Assembly (NCBI GenBank): GCA_041397305.1
Contig: JAWKWX010000016.1
Span: forward strand, 1-64,000
Reading direction: 5' to 3'
DNA from: TMP-24 sp041397305
GTDB lineage: Bacteria; Pseudomonadota; Alphaproteobacteria; Rhodobacterales; Rhodobacteraceae
Length of the DNA: 64,000 nucleotides
The notes beneath the pieces were generated by a model, which was not told the origin of the DNA, did not search any database, and saw nothing but the letters and a program-made list of their open reading frames with translations. The translations under genes were made by a program, and so were the position numbers. Below, one piece after another: positions 1-9,299 of this stretch (positions within the stretch are counted from its first letter, which is position 1; every line of letters starts with the position of its first letter).

Positions 1-2116
1 TCTGATCCGCATATCGAAGCGGCTTGTGACGCTTGATGCGAATGCCCCGGTGGCCGAGGCGCTTGAGACGCTGGAGGTCAAGGCACCCGAGGCAGGGGCG
101 GTGATGGATTTCCTCACCAGGATGGAATTCCGCACGCTGACGAAGCGCGTGGCCGAAGCGCTGAAGATCGAGGTGCCCGCCCTGCCGGAGGTCCCGGCCG
201 CGCCAGCGGATGCCGCCGATGAGACGCCGCAGGCGCAGGAAGAGGCGGCGCTTCCCTTCGATCACGGCGCTTATGAATGCGTCCGCGACCGCGCGACCCT
301 CGACCGCTGGATCGCGCTCGCCCGCGAACGGGGCCATCTGGCGATCGACACCGAAACCACCAGCCTTGACGAGATGCGGGCGGAACTGGTGGGTCTTTCG
401 CTGTCGGTCATCCCGGGCCAGGCCTGTTATGTCCCGGTGGGTCATCGTCAGGGGACGGGTGACCTTTTCGGCTCCGCCGCGCTGGCCGACGGGCAGATGG
501 CGCTTGCCGAAGTGCTCGCGGCGCTGAAGCCGGTGCTGGAGGACGACGCGGTCCTGAAGATCGGCCAGAACATCAAGTACGACTGGAAGATCCTCGCCCG
601 CCACGGCATCCGCATGGCCCCCATCGACGATACGATGCTGATGTCCTACGCCATGCATGCGGGCCTGCACAATCACGGGATGGACGGGCTGTCAGAGCGC
701 TACCTGTCGCACCAGCCCATCGAAATCAAGTCGCTTCTGGGCACCGGAAAGTCCTCCCGCACTTTCGATCAGGTCCCCATCGAAGACGCCGTGAAATATG
801 CCGCCGAGGATGCCGACGTGACGCTGCGCCTCTGGCGGACCTTCAGGCCGAACCTTCACAGGGCGCAGGTGACGACGGTCTATGAAACGCTGGAACGCCC
901 GCTGGTGCCGGTTCTTGCCGACATGGAAATGGCCGGCATCAGCGTCGATGGCCAGGTTCTGAGCCGCATGTCGAACAGCTTCGCCCAGAAGATGGCCGGC
1001 CTGGAAGCCGAGATACAGGAAATCGCGGGCCAGCCCTTCAACGTGGGTTCGCCGAAGCAGCTCGGCGAGATCCTGTTCGATACCATGGGCGTTGAAGGCG
1101 GCCAGAAGGGCAAGACCGGCGCCTATGCGACCGGCGCGGATGTTCTGGAAGACATCACCACGCTGGAGGACGTGAACCCCGCCGCGGCCAAGCTGGCGGC
1201 GACGGTGCTGGACTGGCGCCAGCTCTCAAAGCTGAAATCGACCTATACCGACGCGCTGCAGCAGGCGATCAATCCGGAAACCGGCCGCGTCCATACCTCC
1301 TATTCCATCGCTGGCGCAAACACCGGGCGGCTCGCCTCGACCGATCCGAACCTGCAGAACATCCCGGTCCGCACCGACGAGGGCCGCCGCATCCGCGAGG
1401 CGTTCGTGGCGGGGCCGGGGATGCGGCTCGTCTCGCTCGACTACAGCCAGATCGAACTGAGGATCCTCGCCCATGTCGCGGGTATCCCGACGCTGAAGGA
1501 GGCCTTCCGGCAGGGGATCGACATTCACGCCATGACGGCCAGCCAGATGTTCGGCGTGCCGGTCGAAGGGATGGACCCGATGGTCCGCCGCCGGGCGAAA
1601 GCCATCAACTTCGGGGTCATCTACGGGATTTCCGGCTTTGGTCTTGCCCGCAACCTGCGCATTCCGCGTGCCGAGGCGCAGGCCTTCATCGACACCTATT
1701 TCGAGCGCTTTCCAGGCATCAAGGAATATATGGACGCCACCACCGCCTTCGCGAAGCAGAAGGGCTACGTCCAGACCCTTTTCGGCCGCAAGATCCACAC
1801 GCCAGAGATCAATTCCAAGGGCCCGACGGCGGGTTTTGCCCGCCGCGCAGCGATCAATGCGCCGATTCAGGGGGCCGCGGCCGACGTGATCCGCCGCGCG
1901 ATGATCCGGATGCCCAAGGCCATTGCCCATCTGCCCGCCAGGATGCTCTTGCAGGTCCATGACGAACTGCTCTTCGAGGTCGAGGAAGGGGCGGTCGACC
2001 AGCTCATCGGCGCAGCGCGTGAGGTCATGGAGGGTGCCGCACACCCGGCCGTGCATCTCGACGTGCCGCTGACGGTCGATGCGGGCCAGGGTGCCAACTG
2101 GGCCGAGGCGCATTGA
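1..2116 (+). CDS. polA: DNA polymerase I, C-terminal part (5' end outside window)
   Basis: The frame is open from the window edge, so the start and the 5'-nuclease domain lie upstream. What remains is the proofreading and polymerase modules. The 3'-5' exonuclease domain has the DxE motif in LAIDTETTSLDE near 345-380. Polymerase motif A reads LVSLDYSQIELRILAHVAG near 1430, motif B is RRRAKAINFGVIYG near 1590, and motif C is LQVHDELLFEVEEG near 1950. The metal-binding acidic residues of exonuclease and polymerase are present, so both activities are expected. The enzyme fills gaps in repair and removes Okazaki primers in the cytoplasm. No terminator is visible before the next gene. Confidence 0.97.
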   Translation, partial: LIRISKRLVTLDANAPVAEALETLEVKAPEAGAVMDFLTRMEFRTLTKRVAEALKIEVPALPEVPAAPADAADETPQAQEEAALPFDHGAYECVRDRATLDRWIALARERGHLAIDTETTSLDEMRAELVGLSLSVIPGQACYVPVGHRQGTGDLFGSAALADGQMALAEVLAALKPVLEDDAVLKIGQNIKYDWKILARHGIRMAPIDDTMLMSYAMHAGLHNHGMDGLSERYLSHQPIEIKSLLGTGKSSRTFDQVPIEDAVKYAAEDADVTLRLWRTFRPNLHRAQVTTVYETLERPLVPVLADMEMAGISVDGQVLSRMSNSFAQKMAGLEAEIQEIAGQPFNVGSPKQLGEILFDTMGVEGGQKGKTGAYATGADVLEDITTLEDVNPAAAKLAATVLDWRQLSKLKSTYTDALQQAINPETGRVHTSYSIAGANTGRLASTDPNLQNIPVRTDEGRRIREAFVAGPGMRLVSLDYSQIELRILAHVAGIPTLKEAFRQGIDIHAMTASQMFGVPVEGMDPMVRRRAKAINFGVIYGISGFGLARNLRIPRAEAQAFIDTYFERFPGIKEYMDATTAFAKQKGYVQTLFGRKIHTPEINSKGPTAGFARRAAINAPIQGAAADVIRRAMIRMPKAIAHLPARMLLQVHDELLFEVEEGAVDQLIGAAREVMEGAAHPAVHLDVPLTVDAGQGANWAEAH

Positions 2117-2170
2117 CGGGCTGGCCATGACGAAGGGCCGGAACCGCAGGCACCTGGTTCATGGCCCACA

Positions 2171-2186
2171 GGTTCATTCTTGAACC
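2171..2186. promoter_or_regulatory. short inverted repeat upstream of the CDF exporter
   Basis: Perfect 6-bp arms GGTTCA and TGAACC are separated by TTCT, about 57 bp before the cation exporter start. It could be an operator for a metal-responsive regulator or a chance dyad. No regulator gene is adjacent. Confidence 0.25.
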
Positions 2187-2242
2187 ACTGGCCGCTGGCG
2201 GATCTAGGGTCGGGCAGAGCGAATCGCAGGTGAGCGGAAGAG

Positions 2243-3214
2243 ATGGCCGAACAGGGACACGGACACGAGGCGGGCGGCGCCCACGATCATGACCATCCGG
2301 GTCATGACCATGCGGGTGGGCGCCACCATCATGGTCACAGCCACGGGATCGAGGGCAGGGGCGACTGGCAGGTGGCAGCGGCGGTCGCGACCAATCTGAT
2401 CCTGACCGCAGCGCAGATCGTCGGCGGGATCATCGCGGGGTCGGTCGCGCTGATCGCGGATGCGATGCACAATCTCTCCGATGCGCTTGCCCTTGTCATC
2501 GCCTTCGCCGCGCGTCGGATCGCCCGCAGGCCCGCGCACCCCGGCATGTCGTTCGGCTACGGCCGTGCCGAGGTGGTCGCAGCGCTCGTCAACTACACCA
2601 CGCTGATCGTCATCTGCCTCTGGCTCGGCTATGCGGCGCTGGAACGGATGGTCGATCCGCCCCCGGTGGAGGGCAGCGTGGTGGTCATTCTTGCCGGGAT
2701 CGCGCTGGTGGTGAATTCCATCACAGCGCTTCTGACCTTCCGCCTGGCGCGGGAAAGCATGAACATCCGCGCGGCCTTCCTGCACAATCTGTCGGACGCG
2801 GGCACCTCGCTTGCGGTCATCGTCAGCGGTCTGCTGGTCCTGTGGTTCGACTGGCGGCTTGCCGACCCGCTGATCACGCTTCTGATCTCGCTCTGGATCC
2901 TGTGGCATTGCGGGCGCGAAATCGGCCCGGTGATCCGCATTCTGATGCTGGCCGCGCCCGAGGACATGGCGGGCGGGGAGGTGCGCGCCGCGATCCTGGC
3001 AGATGCGGGCGTCGCGGACGTGCATCACCTGCATCTGTGGCAGATCGACGAACGGCGCACCTCGCTGGAGGCGCATCTGGTGCTGACCGAAGAGGCCGAG
3101 GCCGCCGATGTGCTGGCGCGGGTCAAGGCAGGGCTGGCCGACCGGTTCGGCCTGTCGCACACGACCTTCGAGGTCGAGGCAGCAGGCACCGACTGCGCCG
3201 GTCAGGCCTGCTGA
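2243..3214 (+). CDS. Cation diffusion facilitator family transporter (zinc-type)
   Basis: A 323-residue inner-membrane metal/proton antiporter of the CDF family (CzcD/ZitB type), expected to export Zn2+ and related divalent cations. The N-terminus (residues about 3-36) is very rich in His and Asp, a typical metal-binding tail. About six hydrophobic segments follow. The paired intramembrane metal-site motifs are visible as DAMHNLSDA (TM2) and FLHNLSDAGTS (TM5). The cytoplasmic C-terminal domain contains the expected VHHLHLWQID-type core. A purine-rich site (GGAAGAG) precedes the ATG. Its 3' end overlaps the convergent hydroxypyruvate isomerase gene by 13 bp. Metal specificity is inferred from the His-rich tail. 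Confidence 0.9.
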   Translation: MAEQGHGHEAGGAHDHDHPGHDHAGGRHHHGHSHGIEGRGDWQVAAAVATNLILTAAQIVGGIIAGSVALIADAMHNLSDALALVIAFAARRIARRPAHPGMSFGYGRAEVVAALVNYTTLIVICLWLGYAALERMVDPPPVEGSVVVILAGIALVVNSITALLTFRLARESMNIRAAFLHNLSDAGTSLAVIVSGLLVLWFDWRLADPLITLLISLWILWHCGREIGPVIRILMLAAPEDMAGGEVRAAILADAGVADVHHLHLWQIDERRTSLEAHLVLTEEAEAADVLARVKAGLADRFGLSHTTFEVEAAGTDCAGQAC

Positions 3215-3960
3215 GAGAGCCAGCCGAGGCCCGATGGCGTATCGCCCTCTGGATTGTATTCCGCAGAGACCCAGCCCCGGTATCCGTCCGTATCGAGCCG
3301 CGCGAAGAAGGCGGGATAGTCGATCTCTCCGCCCTCTGGTTCATGCCGACCGGGATAGCCTGCGATCTGCACATGGGCGGCGCGATGGCCATGCCGCGCC
3401 CATGCCGCCATCACATCTCCGGTGATGCGGTGGGCGTGATAGGCGTCAAACTGCAGGGCGAGGTTCGGCGCGCCGACCTCGTCCAGAATCTCGGCGGCAA
3501 GGTCGAAATCCGCCAGCCAGTAGCCCGGCATGTCGATCCGGTTGATGGGCTCGATGGTCAGGCGTCGCCTGGGCGTGCGGGCGGCCGCCCATTTCAGGTT
3601 CCCGACGAAGGTCGCGCGCGCCGCCGGATCGTCGGTCACACCCGCCATCACATGGATATGCTGCGGCTTCAGTACATCGGCGAAGCGCAGGCAGCGTTCG
3701 AAATCCTTGCGAAACCGCGCCTCGGCGCCCGGCACGGCAGCAAAGCCGCGATCGCCGCCGGTCCAGTTCGGCGGCGGGGTGTTCATCAGGACGAAGGTCA
3801 GGCCGTTCATCACCAGTTGGTCGCGCATGTCCTGCGCGCCTTCATCATAGGGGAAGAGAACCTCGACCGCCTCGAACCCGGCCGCCTTCGCCGCCGCGAA
3901 CCGCTCCATCAGCGGAAGTTCGGTGAACAGCAGCGTGAGATTGGCCGCGAAGGCGGGCAT
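3202..3960 (-). CDS. hyi: Hydroxypyruvate isomerase family protein
   Basis: A 252-residue TIM-barrel protein of the Hyi/xylose-isomerase-like family. Hyi interconverts hydroxypyruvate and tartronate semialdehyde in glyoxylate metabolism. Visible family features are the N-terminal NLTLLFTELPLMERF, the metal-ligand strand LTIEPINR, the central FDAYH segment and HVQIAGYPGRHEP followed by GEIDY near the C-terminus. The ATG at 3960 starts a methionine followed directly by the first beta strand; the extra upstream residues are unlike the family. Its start is adjacent to the stop of the upstream DUF1285 gene, so the two are probably co-transcribed. glcDEF about 10 kb away shares the glycolate/glyoxylate theme, but linkage is only suggestive. 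Confidence 0.85.
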   Translation of the reverse strand: MPAFAANLTLLFTELPLMERFAAAKAAGFEAVEVLFPYDEGAQDMRDQLVMNGLTFVLMNTPPPNWTGGDRGFAAVPGAEARFRKDFERCLRFADVLKPQHIHVMAGVTDDPAARATFVGNLKWAAARTPRRRLTIEPINRIDMPGYWLADFDLAAEILDEVGAPNLALQFDAYHAHRITGDVMAAWARHGHRAAHVQIAGYPGRHEPEGGEIDYPAFFARLDTDGYRGWVSAEYNPEGDTPSGLGWLSQQA

Positions 3961-4529
3961 CAGGGCAGCTCGGCAGAGGGAATGACGGGGAAGAAGACGC
4001 CCGAGGACCAGAGGCCGAACCATTGCGTGCCCTCATGGTCTTCATGCACGCAGAGATCCACGATCCGGTAGAAGGTCTTGCGGTCAATCAGCGCCTCGAG
4101 ATTGGCGCGGATATGGATATAGGGCGAGGGTTCGCCGGTTTCAGGGTCGCGCACCACGCGGATCGGATGGTCAGGGCCTGCGATAGCCTCGTCGTCGACA
4201 TGGGTGAAGAAGGTCAGGACCTGGTCGCGCCCCGTGCCCTCGATCCGGAAATCATTGGCGACGAAAGGCGCATCCACCACCCGGATGCCGACCTTCTCGA
4301 CCGGCGTGACCAGAAAATAACTGTCTCCGTCCTTGCGGATAATCGAGGAGAAGAGCTTCACGAGCCCCATGCGCCCCATCGGCGTGCCGAGATACCACCA
4401 GGTCCCGTCGCGGCGGATTTCCATGTCGAGATCGCCGCAGAAGGGCGGATTCCACAGATGTACCGGGGGCGGTCCCTTCTTTCCTGCGGCTTTTGCCGCG
4501 GCTGCGATATTTTCCGCCGAGGGCTTCAC
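3960..4529 (-). CDS. DUF1285 family protein
   Basis: A protein of about 189 residues resembling the DUF1285 family, a small uncharacterised family common in alphaproteobacteria. It has the N-terminal PPVHLWNPPFCGDLDMEIR and TWWYLGTPMGR segments, which I recall as typical, and EDHEGTQWFGLWSSGVFFP at the C-terminus. It is soluble, with no signal peptide. I chose the GTG at 4529 because an AAGGA site lies nine bases upstream; a TTG at 4535 is in frame but only three bases from that site. It overlaps the isomerase start and is divergent from the moxR operon. No biochemical role is known to me. Confidence 0.8.
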   Translation of the reverse strand: MKPSAENIAAAAKAAGKKGPPPVHLWNPPFCGDLDMEIRRDGTWWYLGTPMGRMGLVKLFSSIIRKDGDSYFLVTPVEKVGIRVVDAPFVANDFRIEGTGRDQVLTFFTHVDDEAIAGPDHPIRVVRDPETGEPSPYIHIRANLEALIDRKTFYRIVDLCVHEDHEGTQWFGLWSSGVFFPVIPSAELP

Positions 4530-4618
4530 GATCAAGTGTCCTTACGGTTTTTCCCCATTGGTGTCAGGCGCATAATCTGCCTTTAATGTGCTACCTAGCA
4601 GGGAAGGACCCATCTGTC

Positions 4619-5623
4619 ATGGCTGAGGATAGCGCACTGGTCACAGATATCGAGGCGCTTGGCGAACGGCTCGGTCAGGCGCGCGCCATGATCGCGCGGC
4701 GCTTCATCGGGCAGGAACGCGTGGTCGACCTCGCGCTGACCGCGCTTCTGTGCGGCGGGCACGGGCTTCTGGTCGGCGTGCCGGGCCTTGGCAAGACGAT
4801 GCTCGTCGATACGCTCGGCACCGTCATGGGGCTTTCGACCCAGCGCGTGCAGTTCACGCCCGACCTGATGCCCGCCGACATTCTCGGCTCCGAAGTGCTG
4901 GAAACGGCGAAGGACGGCAGCCGCGCCTTCCGCTTCATCGAAGGGCCGGTCTTCTGCCAGCTTCTGATGGCCGACGAGATCAACCGCGCCTCGCCCCGCA
5001 CCCAGTCTGCCCTTCTGCAGGCGATGCAGGAACGACAGGTGACGGTGGCGGGTAGCCACCGGCCGCTCGGCCCGCCCTTCCACGTGCTCGCCACCCAGAA
5101 CCCGATCGAACAGGAAGGCACCTATCCCTTGCCCGAGGCACAGCTCGACCGGTTCCTCGTGCAGATCGACGTCGATTATCCTGACCGTGAGACGGAACGG
5201 AATATCCTTCTGGCCACCACCGGGGCGGGGGAGGCGACCGCCTCGCAGGTCTTTGATGCGCCCGCGCTGATTGCCGCGCAGACGGTGCTCAGGCGGATGC
5301 CGGTGGGCGAGGGCGTGGTCGAGGCAATCCTCGATCTCGTGCGCGCCTGCCGCCCCGATGCTGCGGATGCGGGTCAGGCGGTGAAGGCCTCGGTCAGCTG
5401 GGGTCCGGGGCCGCGTGCGGCACAGGCGCTGATGCTTGCGGTCCGGGCGGCGGCGCTGCTTGACGGGCGGCTAGCGCCCTCGGTCGAGGATGTGGCATCG
5501 CTCGCAAGGCCGGTCCTCAGCCACCGGATGGCGCTGACCTTCGCGGCGCGGGCGCGGGGCGAAAGCCTTGGAAGCCTCATCGCCGATGTCGCGCGCGGCG
5601 CGCTGAAGCTGGACGCCGCATGA
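4619..5623 (+). CDS. MoxR-family AAA+ ATPase
   Basis: A 334-residue AAA+ ATPase of the MoxR branch. These ATPases act as chaperone-like activators for proteins carrying VWA or DUF58 domains. Walker A is GVPGLGKT at residues 53-60 and Walker B is LLMADEINRASPRTQ. The sensor-1 region is HVLATQNPIEQEGTYPLPEAQ, and the C-terminal lid ends about residue 334. The ATG at 4619 is preceded by GGAAGGA; an in-frame extension to 4493 would run back into the divergent gene and is unlike the family. It heads a four-gene operon in which each gene overlaps the next by about 4 bp, so translational coupling is likely. Confidence 0.93.
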   Translation: MAEDSALVTDIEALGERLGQARAMIARRFIGQERVVDLALTALLCGGHGLLVGVPGLGKTMLVDTLGTVMGLSTQRVQFTPDLMPADILGSEVLETAKDGSRAFRFIEGPVFCQLLMADEINRASPRTQSALLQAMQERQVTVAGSHRPLGPPFHVLATQNPIEQEGTYPLPEAQLDRFLVQIDVDYPDRETERNILLATTGAGEATASQVFDAPALIAAQTVLRRMPVGEGVVEAILDLVRACRPDAADAGQAVKASVSWGPGPRAAQALMLAVRAAALLDGRLAPSVEDVASLARPVLSHRMALTFAARARGESLGSLIADVARGALKLDAA

Positions 5624-6513
5624 TTCCAGCAGGCCCAGCCGAGGCGGCGGGGCTCCGGCATGCGGCCGGCGGCCTGGCCGATGCCTTGCCGCCGCTTCTG
5701 GCGGAGGCAAGGCAACTGGCCGCGGCGATCCAGACCGGCGAACATGGGCGGCGCCGGGCGGGCGTCGGCGACGAATTCTGGCAATATCGCGCCGCGCGGC
5801 CCGAGGATGAGGCGCGCCGCATCGACTGGCGCCGGTCGGCCCGGTCGGACCAGTTCTATGTGCGGGAAAAGGAATGGCAGGCGGCGCAATCGGTGCATCT
5901 CTGGGTGGACAGGTCGGCCTCGATGACTTTCCGCTCGGCCGAGCGCTGGCCGGAAAAGGGCGCGCGGGCGCGGGTGCTGGCGCTGGCGACCGCGATCCTT
6001 CTGGAACGGGCGGGCGAGCGGTTCGGCCTGGCCGATGACCGCGCACCGCCGCGCGCGGGCCGGGCCCAGCTTGGCCGGGTGGCGGGCATCCTCGCAGGCG
6101 AGGCGCCGCTGGCAGAGGCCGAAGCGGCGGCAAGTTCCGCCACCCTCATGACCGGCGCGCGGGCGCTTTTCCTGTCGGATTTCTTCGGCGATCTCGATCG
6201 GCATTCCGATCTTGTCCTGGCAGCGGCGGGTCGGGGGGTCACCGGCGCGCTGATGCAGATCGTCGATCCGGCCGAGGAGGATTTCCCTTTCGCGGGTCGC
6301 ACGATCTTTGAAATGATGAGCGGCGCGACACGGCATGAAACTCAGGAAGCGGGCGGTCTGCGCCGCCGCTATGTCGAACGGCTGGCCGAGCGGCGCGACC
6401 GTCTGCAGACATTGGCCGCGAAAGCGGGCTGGCAGTTCACCATCCACCGGACCGACCAGCCGCCGATGGCCGCGCTGGTCTGGATACACACGATCCTCGG
6501 AGGCGCGCGGTGA
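5620..6513 (+). CDS. DUF58 domain-containing protein
   Basis: A 297-residue DUF58 protein, the usual partner of MoxR ATPases. The family signature is clear: FWQYRAARPEDEARRIDWRR followed by SDQFYVREKE, then a VWA-like fold with VDRSASM, in which the Asp-x-Ser-x-Ser metal-site pattern is kept. It has no obvious membrane segment. The ATG overlaps the moxR stop as ATGA. In other bacteria such proteins work with envelope VWA proteins in stress tolerance, cell-envelope or enzyme maturation. The substrate of this system cannot be told from sequence. Confidence 0.9.
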   Translation: MIPAGPAEAAGLRHAAGGLADALPPLLAEARQLAAAIQTGEHGRRRAGVGDEFWQYRAARPEDEARRIDWRRSARSDQFYVREKEWQAAQSVHLWVDRSASMTFRSAERWPEKGARARVLALATAILLERAGERFGLADDRAPPRAGRAQLGRVAGILAGEAPLAEAEAAASSATLMTGARALFLSDFFGDLDRHSDLVLAAAGRGVTGALMQIVDPAEEDFPFAGRTIFEMMSGATRHETQEAGGLRRRYVERLAERRDRLQTLAAKAGWQFTIHRTDQPPMAALVWIHTILGGAR

Positions 6514-9299
6514 CGCTTTTCGGCGGCATGATCGGCTTTACCACGCCCTGGCTTCTCTGGGCGCTCGCGGCGCTGCCGGTGATCTGGATCCTTTTGCGCA
6601 TCGTGCCGCCCGCGCCGATCCTCAGGCGCTTTCCGGGCATCGTCCTTCTCTTCGGCCTGAAGGACGAGGACAGCGCCGCGGCGCGCACGCCGCCCCTCTT
6701 GCTTCTCATCCGGCTCGCGCTGATCGCCGCCGCGATCCTCGCCTTTGCCGGTCCGGTCCTGAACCCTGCGGCCAGGACCGAAGGTCGCGGGCCGCTTTTG
6801 ATCATTGCCGATGCAAGCTGGGCCGACGCCGCCGACTGGCCCGCACGGCGCGCCCGGCTTGGCACCGCGCTGGCCGAGGCGCGGCGGACCGGCCGCGCCG
6901 TGGCCTTCCTGAACCTCTCCGACCCGGCACCGCCCGACATGACCTTTTCCGATGGCGCGGCCCTTGTGGCGCGGCTTGCCGCACTCGATCCCGCGGCCTG
7001 GGAGCCATCGGCCTTGCGCATGAAAGAAATCGCCCTCGGCCTTCCGGCGGACGCGTTCGACACACTGTGGCTGTCGGACGGGCTGAACCGGGACGGCAAG
7101 GCAGAGCTCGCCGGGGCGCTCGCCGCGCGCGGCACGCTTCAGGTGATCGAAAGCTCGCGCGGCGCCCGGGCCCTGGGCGAGATGCGGCTTCTGGACGGCA
7201 AGGTGACAGCCAAGCTTTTCCACCCGCTTCCCGGCGGAACGCCGCAGGCGGTGGTGATCGCCAAGGGTCTCGACCCGGCCGGGATCGAACGGGAACTGGC
7301 ACGCACCACGGTCGCGCTGACGCCCGGCGAGGCGATCGAGGATGCGGCCTTCGAGTTGCCCTCGGAGCTGCGCAATCGGGTCACGCGGCTTGAGATCGAG
7401 GGCGAGGCGTCGGCGGGCGCGGTGCTTCTGGCAGATGACGCGCTGAAGCGCCGCAAGGTGGCACTGGTCGTCTCGGGGACGCCGCAGGAGGGATTGGAAC
7501 TCCTGTCGCCGCTCCATTATCTGCGCAAGGCGCTCGCGCCGAATGTCGATCTGGTGGAGGGCACGCTTGCCGACGTTCTGCCCGCCGCGCCCGAAGTGAT
7601 CGTGATGGCCGATGTCGCGCGTCTGCCAGGCGAGGATGCCGACCGGCTGGCGGAATGGGTGGAAGGGGGCGGCCTGCTGGTGCGCTTCGCGGGTCCGCGC
7701 CTTGCCGCTGCCGTGGGCCTGGACGGGATGCGTGACCCGCTTCTGCCGGTGACCCTGCGCCCCGGTGGCCGGTCGGTCGGCGGCACGATGAGCTGGGGCG
7801 CGCCGCGCACGGTCGCGCCCTTCGCCGAGGGCTCGCCCTTTGCGGGGCTTCAGGTGCCCGACGAGGTGAAGGTGACCGCGCAGGTTCTGGCGGAGCCCTC
7901 GCCCGACCTCGCGGGCAAAGTGCTGGCCTCGCTCGACGACGGCACGCCGTTGGTGACGCGCGCCGCTCTTGGCGACGGGCAGGTGGTGCTGTTCCATGTC
8001 ACCGCCAATGCCGAATGGTCGGGCCTGCCGCTTTCGGGTCTTTTCGTGTCGATGCTCGACCGGCTGGCGATATCGAGCCAGCCGAACCGCCCGGCGGAGA
8101 AGGATATGGCGGGCACCGTCTGGCAGGCGGCGCGGGTGATGGATGCCTACGGCGCACTTGCCCCCGCCGAGGATATCGGCGGCGTGCCGGGGGCGCGGCT
8201 GGCCGAGAATGTCGCGGCGCCAGACATGCCCCCGGGTCTTTACCAGAGCGACGAGCGGAGCTTCGCGCTGAACGTCCTCGTGCCCGGCCGGACGCTCGCC
8301 GCAGCCCGCTGGCCCGCCGGAACGGTGATCGCGGGGTTGGACCGGGCCGAGGAAAGGCCGTTGAAGGGCTGGGTCCTGTCTCTGGCGTTGCTGCTGATGC
8401 TCGCAGATGTATTGGCAACCCTGATCCTGACGGGGCGCCTCGGCGCGCCGCGGCGGGTGCCGGTGGCCCTGCTGGCGGCCGTGGTCAGCGGCGCGGCGCT
8501 TGTGGGCCTTTTTGACGGTGCGGCACGGGCCGCCGAAACCGACGAGGCGCGACTTCTGGAAGCAGCAGGTGGCATGGTGCTTGGCCATGTGCTGACAGGT
8601 GATGCGCGCCTGGACGAAATGGCACATGCCGGGCTCGTCGGCCTGTCGGCCATCCTCACCCAGCGCACGTCGGTCGAACCCGGCGCGCCGATGGCGGTCG
8701 ATCTGGAGAAGGACGACCTGTCGGTCTTCACCTTCCTCTACTGGCCGATCTCGCTGAACCAGCCCGCACCATCGGTTGAGGCCTATCACAGGCTGAACCG
8801 CTTCCTGCAGACCGGCGGCATGATCCTGTTCGACACGCGCGACGCCGATGTCGCGGGCGGCGGCGCGCCGACGCCCGAGGGGCGACGGCTGCAGGAGCTG
8901 GCGGCGCTTCTGGATGTGCCACCGCTGGAGGTCCTGCCGAAGGACCATGTGCTGACCCGCAGTTTCTACCTTCTGCAGGACTTCCCCGGCCGCTACGCCT
9001 CGCGTGCTGTCTGGGTCGAGGCGGCGCCTCCCGATGCCGAACAGGCCGAGGGCGTTCCCTTCCGCAATCTCAATGATGGCGTCAGCCCGGTGGTGATCGG
9101 CGGCAATGACTGGGCATCGGCCTGGGCGATCGATGACCACGGCAATCCGCTCTATCCGGTCGGGCGCGGGCTTGCGGGCGACCGCCAGCGCGAGATCGCC
9201 TACCGGTTCGGGATCAACCTCGTGATGTATGTGCTGACCGGCAACTACAAATCCGATCAGGTCCATGTCCCGGCACTTCTGGAAAGGCTGGGGCAATGA
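6510..9299 (+). CDS. BatA-like N-terminal / DUF4159 domain membrane protein
   Basis: A 929-residue envelope protein. The N-terminus carries the BatA-type double hydrophobic segment (about residues 10-30 and 65-85), followed by a long non-cytoplasmic region with VWA-like and glutamine-amidotransferase-like features. A further membrane-spanning pair lies near residues 620-665. The DUF4159 domain occupies about 690-925, recognisable from FTFLYWPISLNQPAPS and GGMILFDTRDAD. The start is a GTG overlapping the DUF58 stop. It is the third gene of the moxR operon and probably the membrane-anchored target or partner of the MoxR/DUF58 pair. The domain assignments are from family knowledge; function is unknown. 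Confidence 0.85.
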   Translation: MTLFGGMIGFTTPWLLWALAALPVIWILLRIVPPAPILRRFPGIVLLFGLKDEDSAAARTPPLLLLIRLALIAAAILAFAGPVLNPAARTEGRGPLLIIADASWADAADWPARRARLGTALAEARRTGRAVAFLNLSDPAPPDMTFSDGAALVARLAALDPAAWEPSALRMKEIALGLPADAFDTLWLSDGLNRDGKAELAGALAARGTLQVIESSRGARALGEMRLLDGKVTAKLFHPLPGGTPQAVVIAKGLDPAGIERELARTTVALTPGEAIEDAAFELPSELRNRVTRLEIEGEASAGAVLLADDALKRRKVALVVSGTPQEGLELLSPLHYLRKALAPNVDLVEGTLADVLPAAPEVIVMADVARLPGEDADRLAEWVEGGGLLVRFAGPRLAAAVGLDGMRDPLLPVTLRPGGRSVGGTMSWGAPRTVAPFAEGSPFAGLQVPDEVKVTAQVLAEPSPDLAGKVLASLDDGTPLVTRAALGDGQVVLFHVTANAEWSGLPLSGLFVSMLDRLAISSQPNRPAEKDMAGTVWQAARVMDAYGALAPAEDIGGVPGARLAENVAAPDMPPGLYQSDERSFALNVLVPGRTLAAARWPAGTVIAGLDRAEERPLKGWVLSLALLLMLADVLATLILTGRLGAPRRVPVALLAAVVSGAALVGLFDGAARAAETDEARLLEAAGGMVLGHVLTGDARLDEMAHAGLVGLSAILTQRTSVEPGAPMAVDLEKDDLSVFTFLYWPISLNQPAPSVEAYHRLNRFLQTGGMILFDTRDADVAGGGAPTPEGRRLQELAALLDVPPLEVLPKDHVLTRSFYLLQDFPGRYASRAVWVEAAPPDAEQAEGVPFRNLNDGVSPVVIGGNDWASAWAIDDHGNPLYPVGRGLAGDRQREIAYRFGINLVMYVLTGNYKSDQVHVPALLERLGQ

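Noticed and set aside
6369..9296. A 975-codon open frame on the minus strand
   Set aside because: It is antisense to the DUF58 and DUF4159 genes. It is a shadow from GC-rich third positions, rich in Arg, His and Pro, with no family motif.
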